NCBI RefSeq assembly: GCF_035982055.1
Contig: NZ_CP108427.1
Span: forward strand, 1,178,001 to 1,242,000
Source of the DNA: Streptomyces sp. NBC_01288
GTDB taxonomy: Bacteria; Actinomycetota; Actinomycetes; Streptomycetales; Streptomycetaceae
Direction: 5' to 3'
Length of the DNA stretch: 64,000 nt
Position 1 is the first letter of the stretch. Every line of letters starts with the position of its first letter. This document shows positions 8,235 to 15,575 of the stretch, one piece after another. The notes under the pieces are model-generated. The model was not told where the DNA came from. It searched no databases and saw nothing but the letters and a program-made list of their open reading frames with translations. The position numbers and the translations under genes were made by a program.

Positions 8235-9728
8235 ATGAAGACGATCACCCACTGGATCGACGGCAAGCCCGTCGAGAGCACCTCGGGCCGTTTCGGTCCC
8301 GTCTACAACCCGGCGACCGGCGCGCAGGAGAAGCAGGTCGGCTTCGCGACCGTCGACGAGGTGGACGCCGCGGTCGCCTCCGCGAAGGCCGCGTTCGAGA
8401 GCTGGGGCGTCGCCTCGCTCGCCAAGCGCACCGCGATCCTGTTCAAGTACCGCGAGCTGCTGGACGCGCACCGCGACGAGATCGCCGAGCTGATCACCGC
8501 CGAGCACGGCAAGGTCCACTCGGACGCGCTCGGCGAGGTCGCGCGCGGCATGGAGATCGTCGAACTCGCCTGCGGCATCAGCGTGCAGCTCAAGGGCGAA
8601 CTGTCGACGCAGGTCTCCACGCGCGTCGACGTGGCGTCAATTCGCCAGCCGCTGGGGGTAGTTGCGGGCATCACGCCCTTCAACTTCCCGGCCATGGTGC
8701 CGATGTGGATGTTCCCGATCGCCATCGCGACCGGCAACACCTTCATCCTCAAGCCGAGCGAGAAGGACCCCTCGGCCTCCTTCCGCCTGGCCGAACTCGC
8801 CTCCGAGGCGGGCCTGCCGCAGGGCGTGCTGAACGTCGTGCAGGGCGACAAGCTGGCCGTCGACCGCCTCCTGGAGCACCCGGACATCGAGGCCGTCTCC
8901 TTCGTCGGCTCGACGCCGATCGCCAAGTACATCCAGCTCAAGGCAGTTGAGCACGGCAAGCGCGTGCAGGCCCTCGGCGGCGCCAAGAACCACATGCTCG
9001 TCCTGCCGGACGCGGACCTCGACTTCGCGGCAGACCAGGCGATCAACGCGGCATACGGCTCGGCCGGCGAGCGCTGCATGGCCGTCTCCGTCGTGGTCGC
9101 GGTCGGCGACACCGGCGACGAACTGGTCGGCAAGATCGCCGAGCGCGCCGGCAAGCTGCGCATCGGCCCCGGCAACGACCCGGCGTCCGAGATGGGCCCG
9201 CTCATCACCCGCGAGCACCGCGACAAGGTCGCCTCGTACGTCGCGTCGGCCGCCGCGCAGGGTGCCGAGGTCGTCGTGGACGGCACCGGCCTCTCGGTCG
9301 AGGGCCACGAGGACGGCTTCTTCCTCGGCGTCTCCCTCCTCGACAAGGTGCCGCTGACGGCGGACGCGTACAAGGACGAGATCTTCGGCCCGGTCCTGGT
9401 CGTCGTCCGCGCGGAGTCGTACGACGAGGCCATCACCCTGATCAACAGCTCCCGTTGGGGCAACGGCACCGCGATCTTCACCCGGGACGGCGGCGCCGCC
9501 CGCCGCTTCCAGATGGAGGTCAAGGCGGGCATGGTCGGCGTGAACGTGCCGATCCCGGTGCCCGTCGGCTACCACTCCTTCGGCGGCTGGAAGGACTCCC
9601 TCTTCGGGGACCTCCACGTCTACGGCAACGACGGCGTCGCCTTCTACACGCAGGGCAAGGTGATCACCACCCGCTGGCCTGACCCGGCCGACGGTGGCAT
9701 CAACCTCGGCTTCCCCAGCAACTCCTGA
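8235..9728 (+). CDS. mmsA: Methylmalonate-semialdehyde/malonate-semialdehyde dehydrogenase (CoA-acylating)
   Basis: This is a 497-aa aldehyde dehydrogenase, IolA/MmsA type. It converts malonic semialdehyde from the inositol pathway (or methylmalonic semialdehyde from valine) to acetyl- or propionyl-CoA with NAD and CoA. Visible family features are GVVAGITPFNFPAMVPMWMF, the GGAKNH segment and the catalytic cysteine in SAGERCMA at about residue 281. The usual general-base Glu of ordinary aldehyde dehydrogenases is replaced by the GAKNH context expected in the acylating branch. The start is ATG at 8235 with a weak GAAAGG site. It closes the catabolic steps before the regulator. Confidence 0.93.
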   Translation: MKTITHWIDGKPVESTSGRFGPVYNPATGAQEKQVGFATVDEVDAAVASAKAAFESWGVASLAKRTAILFKYRELLDAHRDEIAELITAEHGKVHSDALGEVARGMEIVELACGISVQLKGELSTQVSTRVDVASIRQPLGVVAGITPFNFPAMVPMWMFPIAIATGNTFILKPSEKDPSASFRLAELASEAGLPQGVLNVVQGDKLAVDRLLEHPDIEAVSFVGSTPIAKYIQLKAVEHGKRVQALGGAKNHMLVLPDADLDFAADQAINAAYGSAGERCMAVSVVVAVGDTGDELVGKIAERAGKLRIGPGNDPASEMGPLITREHRDKVASYVASAAAQGAEVVVDGTGLSVEGHEDGFFLGVSLLDKVPLTADAYKDEIFGPVLVVVRAESYDEAITLINSSRWGNGTAIFTRDGGAARRFQMEVKAGMVGVNVPIPVPVGYHSFGGWKDSLFGDLHVYGNDGVAFYTQGKVITTRWPDPADGGINLGFPSNS

Positions 9729-9760
9729 CTGTCCGTCACGATCCGTGAGGAGGTGCCCCT

Positions 9761-10546
9761 GTGGCGAAGACCGGTGACTTCGCGCGTGCCGCGAACGGGT
9801 CCCCGCTCGATGCCCTGCATTTCGCCCTGGACCGCAACAGTCCGGTGCCGCTGTACTACCAGCTCGCACAGCAGCTGGAGGCGGCGATCGAGCACGGGAC
9901 GCTGGCGCCGGGCAACCTCCTGGGCAACGAGATAGACCTGTCCGTACGCCTCGGCCTGTCCCGCCCCACCGTCCGCCAGGCCATCCAATCCCTGGTGGAC
10001 AAGGGGCTGTTGGTGCGGCGGCGCGGGGTCGGCACGCAGGTGGTGCACAGCCAGGTCAAGAGACCGCTGGAACTCAGCAGCCTCTACGACGACCTGGAGT
10101 CGGCCGGACAGGGCCCGACCACGGAGGTGCTGCGCAACGAGGGCGTGCCCGCGACCGCGGATGTCGCGGCCGCCCTCGGTGTCCCGGAGGGCAGCGAGGT
10201 CACCCTGCTGGAACGGCTGCGCTCCACGCACGGCCAGCCGGTGGCGTTCCTCTGCAACTACCTCCCGGCGAACCTGCTCCAACTCGACACCGCCCGGCTG
10301 GAGTCGACGGGCCTGTACCGGATGCTGCGCACCGCCGGCATCACCCTGCACAGCGCCCGCCAGACGATAGGCGCCCGCTCGGCCACCCCCGCGGAGGCCA
10401 CCCGCCTCGACGAGAAGGAGGGCGCGGCACTGCTCACCATGCAGCGCACGGCGTACGACGACACGGGGCGGGCGGTCGAGTACGGGACGCACATCTACCG
10501 GGCGTCGCGGTACGCGTTCGACTTCCAGCTGCTGGTCAGGCCCTGA
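9761..10546 (+). CDS. GntR-family regulator with UTRA domain (candidate inositol regulator)
   Basis: This is a 261-aa HutC-type GntR regulator. The winged helix-turn-helix occupies about residues 25-90 (LSRPTVRQAIQSLVDKGLLVRRRGVGT). The effector-binding UTRA domain fills about residues 100-258. A GTG start at 9761 follows GGAGG seven bases upstream. The gene is 32 bases after mmsA and on the same strand, so it is probably co-transcribed with the iol genes. It likely represses them and the divergent transporter until an inositol intermediate binds. The inverted repeat at 3384-3447 is its most attractive operator. Its role is inferred from location. Confidence 0.85.
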   Translation: MAKTGDFARAANGSPLDALHFALDRNSPVPLYYQLAQQLEAAIEHGTLAPGNLLGNEIDLSVRLGLSRPTVRQAIQSLVDKGLLVRRRGVGTQVVHSQVKRPLELSSLYDDLESAGQGPTTEVLRNEGVPATADVAAALGVPEGSEVTLLERLRSTHGQPVAFLCNYLPANLLQLDTARLESTGLYRMLRTAGITLHSARQTIGARSATPAEATRLDEKEGAALLTMQRTAYDDTGRAVEYGTHIYRASRYAFDFQLLVRP

Positions 10547-10547
10547 A

Positions 10548-11534
10548 CTACACGGCGGAGTCGAGGAGTTGCCGCTGCTCCGCCGTCAACTCCAGGTCCA
10601 CGGCGGCGAGGTTCTCCTCCAACTGGGCCACCGACGACGCCCCCGCGAGCGGGACGATCGGCAGCGTCCCGCCCAACTGCCACGCCAGTACGACCTGGTT
10701 GACGCTCGCCCCAGTCTCCTTCGCCACCTCCCGCAGCGCGGCGAGGCGGGCCGGGGTGCCCGGGTGGTCGTAGTCGGCGGGCAGCGGTTTGTCCTCGCGG
10801 GTGTAGGCGCCGGCCAGCAGCGGTGAGTAGGCGACCAGGGTGAGGGCGGGCTCGGCGCGCAGGTAGCCGAGCAGGTCCGGGCCGGCGCTGCCGAGGCTGC
10901 CGTCGGGGAAGAGGTCGGACGGTACGTCGGTCCGGGGGCGCAGATAGCTGTGCTGGTACTGGAGGACCTCGTAGCCGGGCAGTCCGGCCGCGGCGGCGAG
11001 CGCGCGGGACCGTTCCACCCGCCAGGCGGAGTGGTTACTGACGCCCAGGAGACCGACGGTGCCCTCGGCCACCAACTCGGCGAATCCTTCGACGGTTTCC
11101 TGTAGTGGAACGCTCTGGTCCTCGATGTGCGCGTACAGCAGATCGAGCTTGTCCACGCCGAGGCGTTCGCGGCTGCGCTCGGCCGATTCGCGGATGACCT
11201 TCGCCGACAGGCCTTCCGGGTTGTCGACGAACCCCGTGCCGGGTGCCAGCGGGCGGGCGCCGAGCTTGGTGGCGATCACGATCTCGTCGCCGATGCCGCG
11301 GCTGCGCCGCCACCGGCCGAGCAGCTTCTCGCTCTGGCCGCCCTGGCTGCCGTCGGTCCAGAAGGCGTAGTTGTCGGACGTGTCGATGAAGTTCCCGCCG
11401 GCCTCGACATAGCGGTCGAGCACGGCGAAGGAGGTCTTCTCGTCGGTGCGGGAGCCGAACAGCATCGCGCCGAGCGCGAGCACGCTCACCTCACGGCGAT
11501 GCGCCGGATCTGCGCCTATCGTGCGGTACTTCAT
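10548..11534 (-). CDS. Aldo/keto reductase
   Basis: This is a 328-aa NAD(P)H-dependent aldo/keto reductase of the AKR superfamily. The catalytic tetrad can be placed: Asp and Tyr in FIDTSDNYAFW, Lys in IATKLGAR and His in LLYAHIEDQ. The C-terminal cofactor-binding stretch IVPLAGASSVAQLEENL is also present. The start is ATG at 11534, preceded by GGGAGGG; an in-frame upstream start lacks such a site. It converges on the GntR gene with a single base between the stop codons. A MerR-type promoter with a 19-base spacer lies upstream, suggesting induction by a stress or small-molecule signal. The substrate is unknown; the locus does not make it part of the inositol pathway. Confidence 0.88.
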   Translation of the reverse strand: MKYRTIGADPAHRREVSVLALGAMLFGSRTDEKTSFAVLDRYVEAGGNFIDTSDNYAFWTDGSQGGQSEKLLGRWRRSRGIGDEIVIATKLGARPLAPGTGFVDNPEGLSAKVIRESAERSRERLGVDKLDLLYAHIEDQSVPLQETVEGFAELVAEGTVGLLGVSNHSAWRVERSRALAAAAGLPGYEVLQYQHSYLRPRTDVPSDLFPDGSLGSAGPDLLGYLRAEPALTLVAYSPLLAGAYTREDKPLPADYDHPGTPARLAALREVAKETGASVNQVVLAWQLGGTLPIVPLAGASSVAQLEENLAAVDLELTAEQRQLLDSAV

Positions 11535-11578
11535 GGTGGTCCCTCCCGTTCGCACCCGGTCCTCCGGGCACGAACGGG

Positions 11579-11609
11579 AGTCTTCCTCTTGAAGCGCACT
11601 TCAAGTCAA
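11579..11609 (-). promoter_or_regulatory. MerR-type promoter: 19-base spacer with central palindrome
   Basis: On the minus strand TTGACT (11609-11604) is followed after 19 bases by AAGACT (11584-11579). The spacer is longer than the usual 17, as in promoters activated by MerR-family regulators. Inside it sits a perfect inverted repeat, CTTGAAG-4-CTTCAAG, at 11588-11605 on the plus strand. It would drive the aldo/keto reductase starting at 11534. No MerR gene is in the window, so the activator must lie elsewhere. Confidence 0.5.
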
Positions 11610-11621
11610 GGCCCCGCGCGG

Positions 11622-12284
11622 CTACTTGGCGAACGGCCCGTCCAGCGCGGCCCATTGGAGCAGCATGATGGTCTTGGCGTCGGCGATCTCGCCGCTGCGG
11701 ATCATCTCCAGGGCTCTGCGGAAGGGCAGTTCGAGGATCTCGATGTCCTCGCCCTCCTCCTGGAGGCCGCCGCCCTCGTGGGTGCGGGTCGAGGGGCCGT
11801 AGGACGCGGCGTAGAAACCGATGCGTTCGGTGACCGAGCCGGGGCTCATGTAGACGTCGAAGACGTGCTCGACCTCGCCGACGGTGTGGCCGGTCTCCTC
11901 CACCACCTCGCGCCGTACGGCCTCCTCCGGGTGCTCGTCCTCGTCGTCGAGGAGGCCGCCCGGGGTCTCGACGAGCATGCCGTCGGGGTGGCCGTTGACG
12001 TACACGGGGAAGCGGAACTGGCGGGTGAGCAGGACCGTTTCGCGCTCGGCGTCGTAGAGGAGCAGGGTCGCGCCGTTGCCGCGGTCGTGGGTCTCGCGTT
12101 CCTGGGTGGTCCAGGTGCCGTCGCCGTGCCGGAAGTCGAAGGTCGTGGTCCGCTCGACGTACCAGTGGCTGGACAGCAGGGTCACGTCGCGGACCTTGAC
12201 GCCCGGGTTTCCGGTCAGGTCGAGGCCGGTGCGGTGCAGGCCGGTGCGACCCCGGCGGTCGGGGGTGTCGGCGCCCGCGGTCAT
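11622..12284 (-). CDS. Nudix hydrolase (ADP-ribose or GDP-mannose pyrophosphatase-like)
   Basis: This 220-aa protein carries a Nudix box around GGLLDDEDEHPEEAVRREVV with the metal-binding core REVVEETG. The flanking sequence LLTRQFRFPVYVNG and EGEDIEILELPF resembles NudK/ADP-ribose pyrophosphatases, which cleave nucleoside diphosphate sugars in the cytoplasm. The first glycine-to-glutamate spacing of the box is not the strict consensus, as is common in the NudK branch. The ATG at 12284 is the best available start although the ribosome binding site is weak. It lies 87 bases upstream of the aldo/keto reductase start and on the same strand but has no clear functional link to it. Confidence 0.8.
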   Translation of the reverse strand: MTAGADTPDRRGRTGLHRTGLDLTGNPGVKVRDVTLLSSHWYVERTTTFDFRHGDGTWTTQERETHDRGNGATLLLYDAERETVLLTRQFRFPVYVNGHPDGMLVETPGGLLDDEDEHPEEAVRREVVEETGHTVGEVEHVFDVYMSPGSVTERIGFYAASYGPSTRTHEGGGLQEEGEDIEILELPFRRALEMIRSGEIADAKTIMLLQWAALDGPFAK

Positions 12285-12319
12285 CGGACACCGGCCGGAC
12301 GGGAGGAAACGATCGAGTT

Positions 12320-12329
12320 GTTCATGAAC
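12320..12329. promoter_or_regulatory. Palindrome in the divergent Nudix/DUF5954 intergenic region
   Basis: GTTCATGAAC is a perfect 10-base palindrome. It extends to a 16-base site (12317-12332) with one mismatched pair. It lies about 36 bases upstream of the Nudix start and about 120 bases before the DUF5954 gene, a plausible operator position. No matching regulator is visible nearby. Confidence 0.25.
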
Positions 12330-12449
12330 GACGTCTATCACCCCGGGGGGCGGAACACCTGGCCGGAACCCGTGCCCCGCGAGTTCAACTGGTGTGCCGG
12401 TTGCGTTGATTCGTCGCGTACCGTCCCTCGCTCCGGGCATGCTGGATGC

Positions 12450-13577
12450 ATGTCTGAGCACGGTGATCAGGTACCCGGATACCGGATGATCAGGATGGAA
12501 GCCCAGCCGGACGCCCCGGCGGCTGCCCTCGCGGACGTGGAGGCGTGGCAGGCCCGCAAGGCCTATCCGGACGTCCTCGGTGGTGGTGGCGCGATATTCG
12601 GTGTGGCCGAGGAGATCGAGACCGGCGGCTGGAAGATCGTCTCCCTCTTCTCCACCCCCTACCCGCAGGGCGCCCGCGACACCATGGCCATGACCTTCCG
12701 CGAACAGGCGCGGGCCGCCGAGGACGCGGGCGACACGGAGACGCAGCGGGAATGGCTGCGGAACGCGGAGCGGCTGGACTGGGAGGCGCTGGACGAACTC
12801 ACGGTGCTGGGGCGCCGGTTCAGGATCGTGCGGTCCGACCAGTTCATCCGGATGGGACCGACGGGACCGGAGCCGCCCCGGCCGTCCGACCCCGACCCGG
12901 CGAAGGTCGGACAGGGCCACGAATACCGCGGCCGTACCAAGGGATTCGTGATCGACCCCTTCACCCCGACGGGAATGTCCGAGGGCATCCTGCGCATGGA
13001 ACTCCTCTCCCTGGTCCACGCCAAGGGCACCGCTCCCTCCGCCGTACGCAAGGACTCGTTGCGCGCCCTGGAGACGCATCCCGGGGGTGTACTGCTGCCC
13101 GCCGAGTTCACCGCGGCCGAGTTCTCGGACGGCCACTGGGCGCCGACGCAGATGACGAACGCGAGCCCACAGGGGTCGCGGGACACGCTCACCACCTATC
13201 TGCGGGTGATGGCGCCGGTCATGGAGCAGCTCGACGAGGAGACCAAGGCGGAGTACGGGCGGCTGGCCGACCGGATCGACGCCGAGCGCTGCGACGAGAT
13301 CGTGATCGACGGCTGCCGGACGCGGATCGTGCGCGTGGAACGCCTCGTGCGCGTCGGCCCCGACGGTCCCGAGGGCCCGCGCCCCTCCGACCCCGACCCC
13401 GAACTCCCCACCGCCGTCCAGGAGAAACAGCTCCGCGAGGAGGGCGTCTTCGACGAGTACCGGGTCCTGAACGAGGAGGAGACCGAGCAGCGCCGCGTGG
13501 CGGAGGAGCAGGCGAAGGAGTTCCTGCGGCTGTTCGAGGAGCAGAAGCGACGGCGAGAAGCCGCCGACGAGGCCTGA
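12450..13577 (+). CDS. DUF5954 family protein
   Basis: This is a 375-aa soluble protein of unknown function that I recognise as the actinobacterial DUF5954 family. It is built from two related halves. Each has a phrase of the type FRIVR(S/V)...RMGPTGPEPPRPSDPDP (about residues 125-150 and 290-315) and a more variable segment with GARDT or SRDTL. The C-terminus is highly charged (EEETEQRRVAEEQAKEFLRL) and probably helical. There is no signal peptide or membrane segment. The start ATG at 12450 has a poor ribosome binding site, so the true N-terminus could differ by a few codons. A strong bidirectional terminator follows directly. Confidence 0.75.
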   Translation: MSEHGDQVPGYRMIRMEAQPDAPAAALADVEAWQARKAYPDVLGGGGAIFGVAEEIETGGWKIVSLFSTPYPQGARDTMAMTFREQARAAEDAGDTETQREWLRNAERLDWEALDELTVLGRRFRIVRSDQFIRMGPTGPEPPRPSDPDPAKVGQGHEYRGRTKGFVIDPFTPTGMSEGILRMELLSLVHAKGTAPSAVRKDSLRALETHPGGVLLPAEFTAAEFSDGHWAPTQMTNASPQGSRDTLTTYLRVMAPVMEQLDEETKAEYGRLADRIDAERCDEIVIDGCRTRIVRVERLVRVGPDGPEGPRPSDPDPELPTAVQEKQLREEGVFDEYRVLNEEETEQRRVAEEQAKEFLRLFEEQKRRREAADEA

Positions 13578-13579
13578 GT

Positions 13580-13621
13580 CGACGATGAGGGCGGGGCCGA
13601 CCGGTCCCGCCCTCATCGTCG
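13580..13621. terminator. Bidirectional intrinsic terminator
   Basis: A perfect 16-bp stem (CGACGATGAGGGCGGG at 13580-13595 with its complement at 13606-13621) encloses a 10-base loop. It sits between the converging DUF5954 and DUF305 genes, two bases after the first stop and nine bases before the second. Confidence 0.85.
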
Positions 13622-13630
13622 GTGGTGGTG

Positions 13631-14254
13631 TCAGCTCTTGCCGAGCATCTTGTCCATCTGCTTGATCTCGGCGCTCTGAGCCGTGATCACGCCGGCCGCC
13701 AGCTCGGTGGCCGGGGCGTAACTCCCGTCCGCCTTCTCGGTCTTGGCCATGTCGACGGCACCCTCGTGGTGCTCGACCATCATGGTGAGGAACATGGTGT
13801 CGAAGTCGGCGCCGGATGCCTTCTCCAGCTTGCCCATGTCGGCGTCGCTCATCATCCCGGGCGTGGCGGACGACGACATGTCGTGGTTCATGCCGGAGTC
13901 CATACCGGACATGTCCTTCGGGACCTGCTCGCCCCACGAGGTGAGCCAGCCGGACATGGTCCTGATCTCCGGCGCCTGGGCGCCCTCGATCTTCGTGGCG
14001 AGGCTCTTGACCTGCGCGGAGGAGGCGTGGCCTGCGGCCAGTCCGGCCATCTCCACGGCCTGGCGGTGGTGCTGGATCATCTCCTTGGAGAAGGAGACGT
14101 CCGCGGCGTTGTGGCCACCGGTCGCGGTGGCGGACGCGGTCCCGCCGCTCGCCTTGCCGTCGCCGTCGCTGCCGCACGCGGCGAGCGTGAGGGCGGCCAC
14201 CGAGGCGGTGACGGCGAGAACGGTACGACGGACGAACCTGCGCTGTGCGGTCAT
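13631..14254 (-). CDS. DUF305 domain lipoprotein
   Basis: This is a 207-aa lipoprotein with a Tat/Sec-like signal (QRRFVRRTVLAVTASVAALTL) and lipobox LAAC near residues 24-27. The mature part is a DUF305 four-helix ferritin-like domain. It has two copies of the Met/His motif: FSKEMIQHHRQAVEMA near residue 55 and FLTMMVEHHEGAVDMA near residue 157. A Met-rich linker separates them. Such Met/His patterns suggest metal (copper) handling at the cell surface, but no activity is established. AGGAG lies seven bases before the ATG at 14254. The next gene on the strand is a DUF6153 protein, a pairing often seen in Streptomyces. Confidence 0.88.
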   Translation of the reverse strand: MTAQRRFVRRTVLAVTASVAALTLAACGSDGDGKASGGTASATATGGHNAADVSFSKEMIQHHRQAVEMAGLAAGHASSAQVKSLATKIEGAQAPEIRTMSGWLTSWGEQVPKDMSGMDSGMNHDMSSSATPGMMSDADMGKLEKASGADFDTMFLTMMVEHHEGAVDMAKTEKADGSYAPATELAAGVITAQSAEIKQMDKMLGKS

Positions 14255-14327
14255 GGTGGAACTCCTGGTGTGTGGATCCGTTCAGGGCATGCCGGTGCGC
14301 GCACGGTGACGTGTCGCGCGGGCCGCT

Positions 14328-14744
14328 CTAGATCCGCAGGAGTTGGAGTTCGGAGAGGGAGGGCGGGGCCCGGCCCCCGTCGGGACCGCTGCCCGTCCCG
14401 GACGTACGACCGTCCGGCGCCTCGGCGCAGGCCGCCACATCGGGTTGCAGCACCGGAACCACGGCCGGGGCCCCGGCGACGGACGCGGAGGCGCAGGTCG
14501 CGTCGGCGTGTGCCATGTGGCTTCCGCCGCAGTCGCCCGCGTCGTGATCACAGGGGTCCGGCGTCGACGCCTTCTCGCCCGTCGCTACGGTCGTCACCGT
14601 CATGGTGTGCCCCTGAGCGGGCTCGGCCATGGGAACGGGCCCGAGCCCGTGCATCCCGAGCAGGCCGAACAGCAGGGCGGCGACGAGCAGCCCGGTGGAC
14701 CGCACGCGAGAGTGCGGTCCACCGGGCTGCTCGGGACGGGCCAT
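14328..14744 (-). CDS. DUF6153 family secreted/membrane protein
   Basis: This is a 138-aa protein with one N-terminal hydrophobic segment (TGLLVAALLFGLLGMHGLGPVP), followed by a His-, Cys- and Asp-containing extracytoplasmic region (DPCDHDAGDCGGSHMAHADATC) and a proline-rich tail. This layout matches the small Streptomyces DUF6153 family that neighbours DUF305 lipoproteins. Cysteines and histidines could bind metal; that is inference. The ATG at 14744 is preceded by GGTGG. It is transcribed toward the DUF305 gene with a 73-base gap and may share a transcript with it. Confidence 0.75.
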   Translation of the reverse strand: MARPEQPGGPHSRVRSTGLLVAALLFGLLGMHGLGPVPMAEPAQGHTMTVTTVATGEKASTPDPCDHDAGDCGGSHMAHADATCASASVAGAPAVVPVLQPDVAACAEAPDGRTSGTGSGPDGGRAPPSLSELQLLRI

Positions 14745-14788
14745 GGAGCCACCATACCCACCCTGGGTATTCGGCCCGCACCGGACAC

Positions 14789-15442
14789 CTAGGTGAGTGC
14801 GCCCGCCGCGGGTGCCTTCGCGCTGCGGTAGGTGGAGATGCCCAGGGCCAGCAGCCAGTAGCTGAGGATCGCGCCCATCAGGGCGGTGGTGCCCCAGCCG
14901 TTCGCCGCGTAGAAGTGCGCGGGCGTGTTCCCGAAGAACAGGGAGGGTACGAACGCGAGGTTGATCCCGGCCAGGACGTAGGCCGACCTGCTGGTCCAGC
15001 GCGGCAGCAGTTCCGTGCGGGAGACGGCGAAGCCCAGCGCGGTCAGGAAGAACGCCAGCATCAGCCGGGAGATCGACCCGTAGAGGATGTAAGTGCCGCT
15101 GACGTCGATCGTCGGGTCGATCGGGTGGTCGGCGGCGATGACCGCGCCGGCCTCCAGTCCGCTGGAGACCAGCGTGATCGTCGTGTAGACCAGCCCCGCC
15201 GTGAACGCCATCGAACCGGCCCACTCGTACTCGGGATTCACGCGCTTCACCAGCTCGCGGAACGCGGTCACGAACACGAGCAGGAACGCCAGCGCGACGA
15301 TCCCGATCAGCAGCCGGGCCAGCACGTTGGCGTCCGGCGGCGGGCCCGAGTAGACGAAGTACAGGGGCACTTCGACGATGAGAGCGACGGCGGCGGCGAT
15401 GCCGGCACCGCCTGCCAGACGCCTGGCCGACATTTCGTTCAT
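14789..15442 (-). CDS. DUF4386 family integral membrane protein
   Basis: This is a 217-aa membrane protein with about six hydrophobic segments, beginning with IAAAVALIVEVPLYFVY. It contains the short soluble linker RELVKRVNPEYEWAG and ends in AILSYWLLALGIS. The layout matches DUF4386, a family of unknown function. The start ATG at 15442 is preferred to an in-frame start 63 bases upstream because the hydrophobic core follows it at a normal distance. It lies 44 bases upstream of DUF6153 on the same strand. No substrate or partner can be deduced. Confidence 0.75.
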   Translation of the reverse strand: MNEMSARRLAGGAGIAAAVALIVEVPLYFVYSGPPPDANVLARLLIGIVALAFLLVFVTAFRELVKRVNPEYEWAGSMAFTAGLVYTTITLVSSGLEAGAVIAADHPIDPTIDVSGTYILYGSISRLMLAFFLTALGFAVSRTELLPRWTSRSAYVLAGINLAFVPSLFFGNTPAHFYAANGWGTTALMGAILSYWLLALGISTYRSAKAPAAGALT

Positions 15443-15575
15443 GGGGTCCCCCGGAGGTTCCGTGTGGTGGATTCGGTACGCCTTGAATCCTGCCGTCGGA
15501 GACACTCCCGGTCCCTGGGCCTGAGGACCGGATCGGGGGTGGTCCTGGCAACACCCTCCGTCGGACGTGAGGGAG

